From NCEH01 sp043195125 (GTDB taxonomy: Bacteria > Pseudomonadota > Alphaproteobacteria > Rhizobiales > Xanthobacteraceae): DNA of 64,000 nucleotides. Shown one piece after another: positions 22,448 to 31,422 of the stretch. A program made the position numbers and the translations under genes. Each line of letters starts with the position of its first letter. Position 1 is the first letter of the stretch. The stretch lies in the NCBI RefSeq assembly GCF_043195125.1, contig NZ_JBAFWR010000011.1, one strand, 5' to 3'. A model generated the notes under the pieces. It had not been told where the DNA came from, searched no databases, and saw nothing but the letters and a program-made list of their open reading frames with translations.

Positions 22448-22675
22448 ATGACCGACGAAATCAGTCAGCTCCGCGCCGAGATCGCGGACCTCAAGCGGCA
22501 TGTGCTGGAGCTGAAGGCTTTGCTTAACCCCCCGGCGCCTCTCCCGGTGCAGCCCCTTGGTTGGCCCCCGTTCAATCCGCACAATCCGGCTTTCGGGGAG
22601 AGGCCCTCGCGCCCCTTTTGGGAGATCACGTGCGCTCAGACGTCCGTCTGGGCTGAGTTCGCCGCGACCGCCTGA
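22448..22675 (+). CDS. Small coiled-coil phage protein
   Basis: 75 residues: a 30-residue leucine/glutamate heptad helix followed by a Pro/Trp-rich tail. The ATG with GAGGGA upstream is preferred over a GTG at 22427 that overlaps the previous stop. Function unknown. Confidence 0.5.
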   Translation: MTDEISQLRAEIADLKRHVLELKALLNPPAPLPVQPLGWPPFNPHNPAFGERPSRPFWEITCAQTSVWAEFAATA

Positions 22676-22677
22676 CC

Positions 22678-22767
22678 ATGCACCACATCGCAAGGCACAC
22701 CATCTGGTGCATCGCCCTTCTGGTGGCAATTGCTCTGTACCTAGACACAAGAGAGCCGCAGCGATGA
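22678..22767 (+). CDS. 29-residue membrane peptide
   Basis: 29 residues with one hydrophobic span (about 9-22, IWCIALLVAIALYL) between a His-rich start and an Arg-rich end. Stop overlaps the next ATG (ATGA). Coupling on both sides supports translation. Confidence 0.5.
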   Translation: MHHIARHTIWCIALLVAIALYLDTREPQR

Positions 22768-22952
22768 CCAAGATGGAACGTCGGGCCGCCGCTGCCGCTC
22801 TTCTCACCGCTGCCCAGGCGGTCCTCGGGATGGATGACCAGCACTTCGCCGCTCTCCTGATGGAAGAGGCGAACGCGATCGCACCGGAACTGTTCGCAGA
22901 TCTCGCCGAGGCGGACGAAGACGACACGCTGGAAGGCACAGCGGTGCATTGA
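22764..22952 (+). CDS. Small hypothetical protein before terminase
   Basis: 62 residues, Ala-rich helix followed by a strongly acidic tail (ADEDDTLE). Coupled to the terminase small subunit by TGATG. Function unknown. Confidence 0.55.
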   Translation: MTKMERRAAAAALLTAAQAVLGMDDQHFAALLMEEANAIAPELFADLAEADEDDTLEGTAVH

Positions 22953-23533
22953 TGGCTCTCACCAATAAGCAGGCCCGCTTCGTCGATGAGTACATGGTCG
23001 ACCTTAATGCGACCCAAGCAGCTATTCGTGCCGGATACAGCGCCAAGACGGCGGCAGACATCGGTCGGCAAGCGCTCCGCAAAACTCCGGTTGCCCTAGC
23101 AATAGCCGAGCGCCAACGAGCGATTTCCGAGCGGACAGGGGTTACCGCAGAGCGCGTGATCGAGGAGCTTGCGAAAATCGGCTTCGCGAACATGCAGGAT
23201 TACATGCGGGCCAATGCCGATGGCGACCCGTATTTGGACTTCTCCAATCTGACTCGGGACCAAGCCGCAGCGCTCGCAGAGGTGACCGTCGAGGACTTCA
23301 AGGATGGCCGCGGCGAAGATGCGCGGGACGTCCGCAGGGTGAAGTTCAAGATGCACGACAAGCGTGCGGCCTTGGTGGATCTCGGCAAGCACCTTGGGCT
23401 GTTCAAGGAACGCGTCGAGCATACGGGCAAGGACGGTGGACCGATCGAGGTCGAGGAAGTGAGCGCCCGTGAGCTTGTCACAAGCCGAATTGCTCGCCTC
23501 ACTGCCAGAAGCGGACAGGGCGAAAGCTCTTGA
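22952..23533 (+). CDS. terS: Terminase small subunit
   Basis: 193 residues. N-terminal LTNKQARFVDEYMVDLNATQAAIRAGYSAKTA is the classic Terminase_2 HTH; a helical oligomerisation region follows (GVTAERVIEELAKIGFANMQDY). It recognises the packaging site and activates the large subunit. Its 3' end overlaps the large-subunit start by 65 bases. Confidence 0.95.
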   Translation: MALTNKQARFVDEYMVDLNATQAAIRAGYSAKTAADIGRQALRKTPVALAIAERQRAISERTGVTAERVIEELAKIGFANMQDYMRANADGDPYLDFSNLTRDQAAALAEVTVEDFKDGRGEDARDVRRVKFKMHDKRAALVDLGKHLGLFKERVEHTGKDGGPIEVEEVSARELVTSRIARLTARSGQGESS

Positions 23534-24818
23534 TGGGCTGACCGATGCACAGTTCGATGCGCTCGCCTGGGACTGGCAGTTCTGGGGCCGGCCTGAACAG
23601 ATAGCGCCTGAGGGCGATTGGCTCACATGGGTCATCAACGCAGGGCGTGGGTTCGGCAAGACCAGGGCAGGGGCGGAATGGGTCCGCTCCATTGTGTGCG
23701 GTTCTACGCCTCTTGCGCGCGGGACTTATGGGCGCATCGCGCTAATCGCGGAGACCGCCGCCGATGCTCGTGACGTGATGGTCGAGGGCGATAGCGGAAT
23801 CCTCAGCGTTCATCCGCCGGGGTTTCGCCCGCTCTATGAGCCATCAAAGCGCCGGGTGACTTGGCCGAATGGCGCGGTGGCGACGCTGTTCAATGCGACG
23901 GAGCCCGATCAATTGCGCGGCCCACAGTTCGATGCGGCCTGGTGCGATGAATTGGCAAAATGGGCATACGCCCGCGAAACCTGGGACATGCTCCAGTTCG
24001 GCTTGCGCCTCGGGACTAAGCCGAAGCAGCTCGTAACGACAACGCCCCGACCAATCCCCGTGCTGCGGGAGATTATGGCGGCAAGCTCAACGGTCGTCAC
24101 GAGGGGTGCGACGCGGGACAATAGCGCGAATCTCGCGCCGGCCTTCGTTAGGTCGATCACAGATCGCTACGCCGGCACGCGGTTGGGGCGGCAAGAGCTA
24201 GAAGCCGAAATCCTGGATGACGTTCCAGGCGCGCTGTGGACGCGGGACATGATGGACGCGTGCCGCGTGTCTGCACCCCCGGATCTTCAGCGCATCGTGG
24301 TGGCGGTTGATCCATCCGGGACAAAGGGCGCCGAGGACGGTGGCGATAGCATCGGTATCGTGGTCGCCGGCAAGGACTTCGGCGGGATGGCGTACATCCT
24401 GGCTGACCGGACCTGCAAGATGTCCCCGGATGGATGGGGCCGGCGCACCGTTGAGGCCTACGCCGAGTTCGCTGCCGATCTGATCGTTGCCGAGCGCAAC
24501 TTCGGTGGCGCGATGGTCGAGCACGTTATCCGGACGGTCGATAAGAGCGCTGCCTACAAAGAGGTGACGGCAAGTCGAGGGAAGGTTCCTCGCGCCGAGC
24601 CCGTGGCCGCACTTTATGAGCAGGGGCGTGTGAAGCACGTCACCAGCCGATCTGGCGGGCTTACAGCCCTGGAAGACCAGATGTGCAGTTTTACGGCGGA
24701 CGGGTTCTTGGGGGATGGGTCTCCCGATCGTGTCGATGCCGCCGTGTGGGCGCTCACCGAGTTGATGCTCGGCGACTCCCTAGACCCAACGCAATGGATC
24801 AAGGCGTTCGCCGGATAG
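23469..24818 (+). CDS. terL: Terminase large subunit
   Basis: 449 residues from a GTG. ATPase: Walker A GRGFGKT (59-65), Walker B AAWCDE (Asp160-Glu161), coupling motif TTPRP. Nuclease: VAVDPSG (Asp281), a GDSIGIVVAG segment and SPDRVDAAVWAL near the C-terminus. Pumps DNA into the prohead and cuts it. Confidence 0.95.
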   Translation: MSLSQAELLASLPEADRAKALDGLTDAQFDALAWDWQFWGRPEQIAPEGDWLTWVINAGRGFGKTRAGAEWVRSIVCGSTPLARGTYGRIALIAETAADARDVMVEGDSGILSVHPPGFRPLYEPSKRRVTWPNGAVATLFNATEPDQLRGPQFDAAWCDELAKWAYARETWDMLQFGLRLGTKPKQLVTTTPRPIPVLREIMAASSTVVTRGATRDNSANLAPAFVRSITDRYAGTRLGRQELEAEILDDVPGALWTRDMMDACRVSAPPDLQRIVVAVDPSGTKGAEDGGDSIGIVVAGKDFGGMAYILADRTCKMSPDGWGRRTVEAYAEFAADLIVAERNFGGAMVEHVIRTVDKSAAYKEVTASRGKVPRAEPVAALYEQGRVKHVTSRSGGLTALEDQMCSFTADGFLGDGSPDRVDAAVWALTELMLGDSLDPTQWIKAFAG

Positions 24819-24840
24819 GCAGCGCGACAGGAGCCGCGAC

Positions 24841-25182
24841 ATGGCCACGGCATACATCGCATATGGGCGCCCCGCGCTCCCTGCGCCTTCTGGTTATCAG
24901 GGTGGGGCAGGCGTCTCGATCTTTGGTTTGGCCGTGGCGTCCGAGGCCTTGACCATCGGAGGCTCTGCTGTCACGGGCGCCGTTGTCGGGGCGTCCTCAA
25001 AAACCGTTGCCCACATTACCGCGGACACCGCGTGCTATTTCGCAGTCGGGACCACACCGGACCCAACTGCGACCGCTATCAACGCCGCTGTCACGTCGGC
25101 GCGGCAATATCTGGCAGCCGCAACCCCCGTTGATGTTCCACTGCCTGCGGGCGCCAAGATCGCTGTGATCGCCGTATCCTGA
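24841..25182 (+). CDS. Hypothetical virion-type protein
   Basis: 113 residues, Ala/Thr/Val-rich beta protein lacking charged clusters, similar in composition to the protein at 27684. Location between terminase and portal suggests a minor head or decoration protein; not assigned. Confidence 0.6.
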   Translation: MATAYIAYGRPALPAPSGYQGGAGVSIFGLAVASEALTIGGSAVTGAVVGASSKTVAHITADTACYFAVGTTPDPTATAINAAVTSARQYLAAATPVDVPLPAGAKIAVIAVS

Positions 25183-26630
25183 TGGCACAGATTGAAGAAG
25201 GCGCGGCTGAGAAGCCCCGCGTTCGTGTCCTCGCGACCAGGCGGACTTCGGACTCGTTCCAGAACGTTGCCGCGCGTCTGGGCATTGGAACCGACAACAT
25301 CAGTTCTGCATCGGCTTATGGGTTCAACCCCATATCCCGGAACCGCATCCAGTTGGAGTATGCCTATCGCGGATCGTGGATTGTCGGGCAGGCGGTGGAT
25401 TGCGTCGCCGAGGACATGACGCGGGCCGGCATCGACCTGACGTCCGATATTCCGCCGGACGAACTCGACTCCGTGAAGAGCGCTATGGCCCACATGGAGG
25501 TCTGGCAGAACCTCAACGAAACGATCAAGTGGTCGCGCCTTTACGGTGGCGCCTTGGCCGTTCTCCTGGTGGATGGTCAGGACGTTTCGACCCCTTTGAG
25601 GGTTGAGACCGTAGGGAAGGGGCAGTTTAAGGGCATCCTGGTCCTCGACAGGTGGATGGTGCAGCCCAGCTTCGAGCGTCTCGTGACGGAGTTGGGGCCG
25701 GACTTGGGAAAGCCGGAATCCTATTATGTTACGGCCAACGCCCCGGCTCTTCAGAACAGCAAGGTGCACTACACGCGCGTGATCCGGCTAGACGGGATCG
25801 TGTTGCCGTACTGGCAACGGATCACAGAGAACGGCTGGGGGCTCTCGGTTGTCGAACGGCTCTATGATCGGCTCATCGCCTTCGACAGCACGACGCAGGG
25901 CGCAGCTCAGCTCGTCTACAAGGCGCACCTGAGGACCGTCAGTGTCGAAGGCCTGCGGGACATTCTCGCGGCCGGTGGAAAGCTTGAGGAAGCCCTCACT
26001 AAGATGTTCGACATGATCCGCGTCATGCAGTCCAACGAAGGGCTGACGCTGATCGATGCGAAAGACAAATTCGAGACGCACAGCTATTCGTTTTCTGGAC
26101 TGTCGGATGTGCTCTTGCAGTTCGCGCAGCAATTGTCTGGTGCGTTGCAGATCCCGCTTGTGCGCCTGTTCGGGCAGTCGCCCGCCGGCCTGAATTCTAC
26201 GGGCGACTCCGATATCCGAAATTATTACGACATGATCGCCCAACAGCAGGAAGCCAAGCTGAGCGGCGGCGTTCGCAAGATCGTGGACCTCACCTATCGC
26301 TCCGAGGTGGGCAAGGACACACCGACCGATCTGAACTTCAGATTCAACCCGCTCTGGCAAATGAGCGACACGGAGAAGGCGACGATCGCGGTAGGGGTGA
26401 CCTCCGCCGTGGTGCAGGCGACCGATTCCGGCCTGGTGGACAAGGCGACGGCCTTGAAGGAGTTGCGGCAGTCTGCCGATGTGACTGGAATCTGGTCCAA
26501 CGTGACGGACGAGGATATCGCGGCAGCCGAGGCGGAGCCGCCTCCGGCTCCTGAATTGGCGCTCCCGCCTCTTCCCGGCGCCCCGAGTGCGCCGAAGCCC
26601 GAAGATCGTCCCGATGTGCCTCGCGTGTGA
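25182..26630 (+). CDS. Portal protein, DUF1073 family
   Basis: 482 residues. DUF1073 hallmarks: an ISRNRIQLEYAYRGSWIVGQAVD start, a LYGGALAVLL strand and LFGQSPAGLNSTGDSDIRNYYD (about 340-365). Forms the dodecameric DNA portal at one capsid vertex. The C-terminus is Pro/Ala-rich. Note that the same Pfam family has been renamed after the anti-CBASS Acb1 N-terminal domain; here length and position indicate a portal. Confidence 0.85.
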   Translation: MAQIEEGAAEKPRVRVLATRRTSDSFQNVAARLGIGTDNISSASAYGFNPISRNRIQLEYAYRGSWIVGQAVDCVAEDMTRAGIDLTSDIPPDELDSVKSAMAHMEVWQNLNETIKWSRLYGGALAVLLVDGQDVSTPLRVETVGKGQFKGILVLDRWMVQPSFERLVTELGPDLGKPESYYVTANAPALQNSKVHYTRVIRLDGIVLPYWQRITENGWGLSVVERLYDRLIAFDSTTQGAAQLVYKAHLRTVSVEGLRDILAAGGKLEEALTKMFDMIRVMQSNEGLTLIDAKDKFETHSYSFSGLSDVLLQFAQQLSGALQIPLVRLFGQSPAGLNSTGDSDIRNYYDMIAQQQEAKLSGGVRKIVDLTYRSEVGKDTPTDLNFRFNPLWQMSDTEKATIAVGVTSAVVQATDSGLVDKATALKELRQSADVTGIWSNVTDEDIAAAEAEPPPAPELALPPLPGAPSAPKPEDRPDVPRV

Positions 26631-27393
26631 GGGCATCACCCTTAGGGCTCTCACGCTGGATAGACAGGGGCCAAAGGCGGCTGACTTCAAGCGATCGCGG
26701 AAGGAGGAGGCCAGATACGGCCGGCAACTGAGGCAGATCGCCAAGCACATAGACGACCTGACGCGGGCCATTTATCAGCCCGGCGATACCGAGGCGGCTT
26801 CGACGCTGGAAAGCCTGTTACGGCGTTATAGCGAGACCATCGCGCCATGGGCTGAGGCTGTGGCCTCCCGGATGATTGCTGAGGTTGATGCGCGGGATCG
26901 CGAGACGTGGAACCGGGCGGCGCGCCAGATGGGCGACCAGCTTCGCAATGATCTGCGGCACTCGCCCACGGGGGGCGTCGTTCGCACTCGACTGAGCGAA
27001 CAGGTGACGCTGATCAAGAGCCTACCTCTCGAGGCGGCGCAGCGGGTGCACGAACTGACCGTTGAGGGGATCGCGAACGGGACGCGGGCCAAGGAGATCG
27101 CTGCCGAGATCATGCGTTCCGGTGAGGTGTCCAAGGCGCGAGCGACCTTGATCGCACGAACCGAGGTGAGTCGAACGGCGACCGAATTGACGCGGGCGCG
27201 TGCTCTTCATGTCGGCTCGACCCATTTCATCTGGAGGACGGTCGGCGACAGCGACGTTCGCCCGACACACAAGGCGCTGAACGGGAAGGTGTTTCGGTGG
27301 GACGATCCGCCGGAATGCGATCCCGGCCATCACGCGCTGCCAGGGGCGATCTGGAACTGCCGCTGCTATCCGGAGCCAATCATTACCGATTGA
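26614..27393 (+). CDS. Phage Mu F-like head morphogenesis protein
   Basis: 259 residues. The C-terminal domain has the MuF/SPP1 gp7 pattern: RATLIARTEVSRTATELTRA, THFIWRTVGDSDVRPTHKALNGKVF and GAIWNCRCYPEP. The N-terminus is helical and begins with CLAC. Overlaps the portal gene by 17 bases from the ATG chosen. Minor head protein, possibly ejected with DNA. Confidence 0.85.
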   Translation: MCLACEGITLRALTLDRQGPKAADFKRSRKEEARYGRQLRQIAKHIDDLTRAIYQPGDTEAASTLESLLRRYSETIAPWAEAVASRMIAEVDARDRETWNRAARQMGDQLRNDLRHSPTGGVVRTRLSEQVTLIKSLPLEAAQRVHELTVEGIANGTRAKEIAAEIMRSGEVSKARATLIARTEVSRTATELTRARALHVGSTHFIWRTVGDSDVRPTHKALNGKVFRWDDPPECDPGHHALPGAIWNCRCYPEPIITD

Positions 27394-27655
27394 GCAATCG
27401 TTTCGCCCGCTCGGTAGGATCGAAGATCTTATCCGCGATGGACTTTGGATCTCCGTCTCCATCGCTGATGTTCGATAGCGCCTCTGAGAGTTCCTCAATC
27501 ACATCCGCCGCTTCCCATTCGATCATGTCTTGGGCGCGGGCGGGCGGAACATTGATCACCTTGGAAAGCGCCGCGTTTCCATCATTCGCCTCTTCTGCGG
27601 CCTCTTCCGCCTTCTCTCGCAATTCTTCGATGAGGTTGGCGAAAGTGTTTCGCAT
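27383..27655 (-). CDS. Leftward moron-like gene, acidic helical protein
   Basis: 90 residues, strongly acidic helical protein (LIEELREKAEEAAEEANDG, then ADVIEELSEALSNISDGDGDP). It reads against the late operon and overlaps the end of the MuF gene by 11 bases; no rightward gene occupies 27394-27683. GAGAG precedes the ATG. A moron expressed from the prophage is the best reading; function unknown. Confidence 0.55.
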   Translation of the reverse strand: MRNTFANLIEELREKAEEAAEEANDGNAALSKVINVPPARAQDMIEWEAADVIEELSEALSNISDGDGDPKSIADKIFDPTERAKRLLNR

Positions 27656-27683
27656 GTGTCTCTCATAAAACGGAACCGAAATC

Positions 27684-28064
27684 ATGGCTCTTCCCGACTA
27701 TGTCCGCAAGGGCAAGGTTCAGGCTGCGGTTGGCGATTTTTCCGCCCTCACGCTTTCCGCAAAAACCGGCATCACCGCTTATGCCGGCGGCGGGCAGACC
27801 AACGCCACGCAGCTCACGGCCAGCATCAATCATGTCACCGTCGTTGCGAGTGCTGCCGACAGCGTCAAGCTCCCCAAGAGTGCGCCTGGCGCCATCTGCA
27901 TCGTCACGAACGGCGACTCGGCCGATTCCATGCAGGTCTTCGGTTACGGCACCGACACGATCAACGATGTCGCAACAGCCACGGGCGTTGCCCAGGCCGC
28001 CGGGAAAACCGCGGTCTACGTCTGCCCCGTCGCGGGCAAGTGGTACCGCGCCCTCTCCGCCTGA
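27684..28064 (+). CDS. Small virion-type protein
   Basis: 126 residues, beta-rich, Ala/Thr/Gly-rich (TGITAYAGGGQTNATQLTAS), ending in a VAGKWYRALSA segment. Its position before the protease suggests a capsid decoration or head-fibre base protein; not assigned. Confidence 0.6.
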   Translation: MALPDYVRKGKVQAAVGDFSALTLSAKTGITAYAGGGQTNATQLTASINHVTVVASAADSVKLPKSAPGAICIVTNGDSADSMQVFGYGTDTINDVATATGVAQAAGKTAVYVCPVAGKWYRALSA

Positions 28065-28084
28065 TCTGATTAGAGGGTGGGGCC

Positions 28085-29419
28085 ATGTGGTACGTGACCG
28101 AGAAGATCGGGGAAACCCGATACAAGACGCCCGAGGGCTTTCTCGTCTGCCAGTCCGTCCCGCTCGCGCGCACCGGCCTCATGACGTACGGGGCGGGGGA
28201 AGTCCCCATCGAAGCTGGCCCGGACGGCATTGTTCTTATCGAGCGTGGCGAGGCCGACGTCTTCGATCCGAAGACCATCGCCTCTTTTTTTGGAAAGCCC
28301 GTCACGGACGAGCATCCCGATGAGGATGTCACCCCTGATAATTGGGCCAAGCTCGCAAAGGGCGAGATTCACAACCCGCGGCGCGGGGAGGGGATCTGGA
28401 GCGATTGCTTAGTCGGCGATCTCTTCATCAAAGATGCCGACACCATAACTCAGGTGCTTGGCGGGAAGGTGGAAGTCTCGTGCGGCTATGACGCCGATTA
28501 CGAGCAGACCGCGCCGGGTCGTGGGCGGCAACACAACATCATCGGAAACCACGTTGCACTGGTCGAACACGGCCGGTGCGGACCTCGTTGCTCTATCGGA
28601 GACAGCAAAATGGCAAAGACCAGGAAGTCCTGGAAGGACAATTTTCGGGGCCTCTTGAAGTCCCGCCAGACCCTCGACGAAGAGATGGCCAAGGCCCTCG
28701 AAGAGGGTGAGGTCATGGACGACGATACCGGCGAAGCCGGTGGCACGCACGTCCATGTGCATCTGAACGGCGCTGGCTCTGAGTCCCCCAAGGCTGAGGC
28801 TGTGCCCGGCAAGGATGAAGGCGAAATTGCGGACCCCGTGGAAGAGCGCTTCACCCGCCTGGAAGCCTCCGTTGCGCAGATCGCCGAGGCCGTCGCCAAG
28901 CTCTCTCAACCCGCCGCCCAGACCGGGGACGAGGCGGAGGGGGAAAAGAAGGACGACGAGAAGGAAAAGACCACCGACGAAGACGTGCTCGAAGAGGGCG
29001 ACGTCAAGGAGGGGAAGACGGTCGATTCCGCTGGTCTCAGTGACGAGTTCAAGGACACGATCGCCCGCGCCGAGATCCTCGCTCCAGGCATCAAGATGCC
29101 GACCTTCGACGCTGCGGCCGGCGCCAAGAAGGTGCGCGACAACCTGTGCGCCCTGCGCCGCAAGGCTCTCGACGCCGCTCTTTCGGATGACGTCTCGTCC
29201 GAATTCGTGAAGCCTCTTGTCGCCTCTGCCGGCGTCAAGTCGATGACATGCGACGCCGTGAAGGTGTCGTTCTACGCGGCGAGCGAGATCGCCAAGCGCA
29301 ACAACAATGATCGGGGCATCGGTTACGACCGCGCCACCCGCGACGCCAGCAGCGTCACCCTGAAATCTATCTCGGACTGGAACAAGGCGAACCGCGACTT
29401 CTGGGCGAAGCGCTCCTGA
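28085..29419 (+). CDS. DUF2213 prohead protease with C-terminal scaffold
   Basis: 444 residues. Residues 1-175 match DUF2213 (TPEGFLVCQSVPLARTG, FFGKPVTDEHP, VEVSCGYDADY, NHVALVEHGRCG), proteases that mature phage proheads. Residues 176-444 are an acidic, Lys/Glu-rich scaffold-like region. An internal ATG at 28610 (residue 176) is preceded by GGAG 9 bases upstream, so the scaffold may also be made alone. Confidence 0.85.
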   Translation: MWYVTEKIGETRYKTPEGFLVCQSVPLARTGLMTYGAGEVPIEAGPDGIVLIERGEADVFDPKTIASFFGKPVTDEHPDEDVTPDNWAKLAKGEIHNPRRGEGIWSDCLVGDLFIKDADTITQVLGGKVEVSCGYDADYEQTAPGRGRQHNIIGNHVALVEHGRCGPRCSIGDSKMAKTRKSWKDNFRGLLKSRQTLDEEMAKALEEGEVMDDDTGEAGGTHVHVHLNGAGSESPKAEAVPGKDEGEIADPVEERFTRLEASVAQIAEAVAKLSQPAAQTGDEAEGEKKDDEKEKTTDEDVLEEGDVKEGKTVDSAGLSDEFKDTIARAEILAPGIKMPTFDAAAGAKKVRDNLCALRRKALDAALSDDVSSEFVKPLVASAGVKSMTCDAVKVSFYAASEIAKRNNNDRGIGYDRATRDASSVTLKSISDWNKANRDFWAKRS

Positions 29420-29445
29420 TTTCTCGCAGCCAAAAGGACTAAACC

Positions 29446-29943
29446 ATGGGCAATGCAATTCTCTACCGCATGGCTGCCGGAATCCCCGGCGCCGTGAACC
29501 GCGCCGAACACGCGACCATCACCCCGGAAGTCATCGATTCCGGAACCCCTCCGACCAAGTTCGGCATCTTCGTCAAGATGGTCAGCGGCAAGATTCAGCC
29601 GCTCGCGTCGAGTGATGCCGGTTCGGTCGTCTATGGCCTGCTGGTTCGGCCGTTCCCCACCTCCGGCAACGGCACGGATGGGCTCGGCACCTCGACCCCC
29701 GCGACCTCCGGCATCTGCGACGTGCTGAAGCGCGGCTACATCATGGCGACCCTCGCCCTGGGCACCGCGGCCAAGAATGGCGCCGTTTACGTCGTCACCA
29801 CGGCCGGCGGCAGCGTCGTGGTCGGCGACATCGTAACCTCGACGTCTCCGGCTGGCGGCGGCACCGCCGTTGCCGTCACCGGCGCCTTCTTCACCGGCCC
29901 CGCCGATGCCAACGGCATCGTCGAGATCGCCTACAACATCTGA
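29446..29943 (+). CDS. Capsid cement/decoration protein (Gp24-like)
   Basis: 165 residues, beta-rich, beginning MGNAILYRMAAGIPGAVNR and ending ANGIVEIAYNI, the pattern of structural cement proteins of DUF2184 phages. Stabilises the expanded capsid. Confidence 0.75.
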   Translation: MGNAILYRMAAGIPGAVNRAEHATITPEVIDSGTPPTKFGIFVKMVSGKIQPLASSDAGSVVYGLLVRPFPTSGNGTDGLGTSTPATSGICDVLKRGYIMATLALGTAAKNGAVYVVTTAGGSVVVGDIVTSTSPAGGGTAVAVTGAFFTGPADANGIVEIAYNI

Positions 29944-29964
29944 TCCCGGCAAGGAGCCACATCA

Positions 29965-31014
29965 ATGTTCCACGATAAGAATCTCCTGGCCGGCGTCTCT
30001 CGTCCGGCCATCATCCGCGCTCGCACGCGTGATGCGATGATGACCTATGACCGTCGAACCATCGACAGCGCCGGCGCGTTCCTCATCCAGGAGCTGGAGC
30101 GCCTCGACCAGACCCTGCACATGCCCCTGGTCTCCGTGACCTGGTCGCGTGACATCGATCTGCGCGAAGACGTCTCCATCGCCGACGAAACCTCGTCCTT
30201 CACGAATTCCAGCTTCGCGGCGGCCGGCGGCATCACCGCGGGTGGCAAGTCCTGGATAGGCAAGGACGCCAACGCCATTTCCGGCGTTTCGCTCGACATC
30301 GGCAAGACCGCTCAGCCCCTGTATCTCTGGGGTCAGGAAATCTCCTGGACGATCCCCGAACTGGAATCCGCGGCGAAGCTTGGGCGCCCGGTCGACTCCC
30401 AGAAGTTCGAGGTCATGCGCCTCAAGCACAACATGGACACCGACGAGCAGGTTTACATCGGCGACAGCGTGCTCGGCGTCTACGGCCTGGTCAACCACAA
30501 CAAGGTGACCAACGTCACCAATGTGGCGAACGGCGCATCGCTCTCCCCGCTGTGGGAAAGCAAGACGGCCGACGAGATCCTCGCCGACGTGAACGAGCTT
30601 CTGTCCAGCGTGTGGGCTGCCTCGGGCTGGGCCGTGATCCCCACGGAACTGCGTCTTCCGCCCAAGAAGTACAGCTACCTCGTTTCGCAGAAGGTCTCCA
30701 ACGCTGGCAATATGTCGATCCTGGAGTATCTGCGCGCGAACAACCTCGCCAAGTCCAACGGCCAGGATCTGAACATCCAGCCGCTGAAGTGGCTGAATGG
30801 CGCGGGTTCCGGCGGCACCCAGGGCGACGACACCACCACGAACCGCATGAAGGCCTACACCAAGGACCCGCAGCGTGTTCGCTTCCCCATGACGCCGCTC
30901 CAGCGTACCCCGCTGGAATACCGGTCGCTCTATCAGCTCACCACCTACTTCGGCCGGCTCGGCGTGGTCGAAGTCGTGTACCCCGAGACCATCGGCTACC
31001 GCGACGGTCTGTGA
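29965..31014 (+). CDS. Major capsid protein, DUF2184 family
   Basis: 349 residues of the DUF2184 capsid family (HK97 fold): LFIQ-type N-terminus with QELERLDQTLH, GQEISWTIPELESAAKLG, and C-terminal RTPLEYRSLYQLTTYFGRLG. A hairpin terminator follows 6 bases after the stop. Expected to be the most abundant virion protein. Confidence 0.9.
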   Translation: MFHDKNLLAGVSRPAIIRARTRDAMMTYDRRTIDSAGAFLIQELERLDQTLHMPLVSVTWSRDIDLREDVSIADETSSFTNSSFAAAGGITAGGKSWIGKDANAISGVSLDIGKTAQPLYLWGQEISWTIPELESAAKLGRPVDSQKFEVMRLKHNMDTDEQVYIGDSVLGVYGLVNHNKVTNVTNVANGASLSPLWESKTADEILADVNELLSSVWAASGWAVIPTELRLPPKKYSYLVSQKVSNAGNMSILEYLRANNLAKSNGQDLNIQPLKWLNGAGSGGTQGDDTTTNRMKAYTKDPQRVRFPMTPLQRTPLEYRSLYQLTTYFGRLGVVEVVYPETIGYRDGL

Positions 31015-31020
31015 GCGAGG

Positions 31021-31042
31021 GGCCGGCGATCCTTCGCCGGCC
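31021..31042 (+). terminator. Hairpin after capsid gene
   Basis: GGCCGGCG and CGCCGGCC form a perfect 8-bp stem with a 6-base loop, followed by TTCCTG. Probably a partial terminator or mRNA stabiliser that keeps capsid expression above downstream genes. Confidence 0.6.
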
Positions 31043-31063
31043 TTCCTGTCAGAGGAAGATCAC

Positions 31064-31420
31064 ATGACCCGCATCAACGTCGTGAAGGCGTTCACCCTGA
31101 ACCTTGGCGCCGTCTTGAAGAAATTCGAGGCGGGCGTTCATGAGGTCGAGGACGATATCGCTCAGCACTGGTACGTGCTGCTTCATATCGCGCCCCCGGT
31201 CGCCGCAGAACCGGTTTCGGAGCCCGACCCCGAGCCCGAGCCCTCCCAGGTCGAGAGCGTCACCGTCGAAGACGATGGCAGCACGCACGTGGACAGCCCG
31301 GAAGAGGTAAGCGAGAAGCACACTCTCATTGCCCAGGCAGAAGCCCTCGGCATCGCCGTTGATGGCCGCTGGGGTGTTCCCCGGCTCCAGGCCGAAATCG
31401 CCAAGGCTGGGGCGGCCTGA
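31064..31420 (+). CDS. STY1053-family phage-associated protein
   Basis: 118 residues: N-terminal FTLNLGAVLKKFEAGVHEVEDDIAQHWYVLLHI matches the STY1053 pattern, followed by an acidic Pro-rich linker and a C-terminal LEM/HeH-like helix pair (EALGIAVDGRWGVPRLQAEI). Usually between capsid and neck genes. Confidence 0.7.
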   Translation: MTRINVVKAFTLNLGAVLKKFEAGVHEVEDDIAQHWYVLLHIAPPVAAEPVSEPDPEPEPSQVESVTVEDDGSTHVDSPEEVSEKHTLIAQAEALGIAVDGRWGVPRLQAEIAKAGAA

Positions 31421-31422
31421 GC

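Noticed and set aside
25182..26630. Anti-CBASS Acb1 function for the DUF1073 protein
   Set aside because: The shared family name is misleading; length, NSTGDSDIRNYYD motif and position between terminase and MuF indicate the portal.
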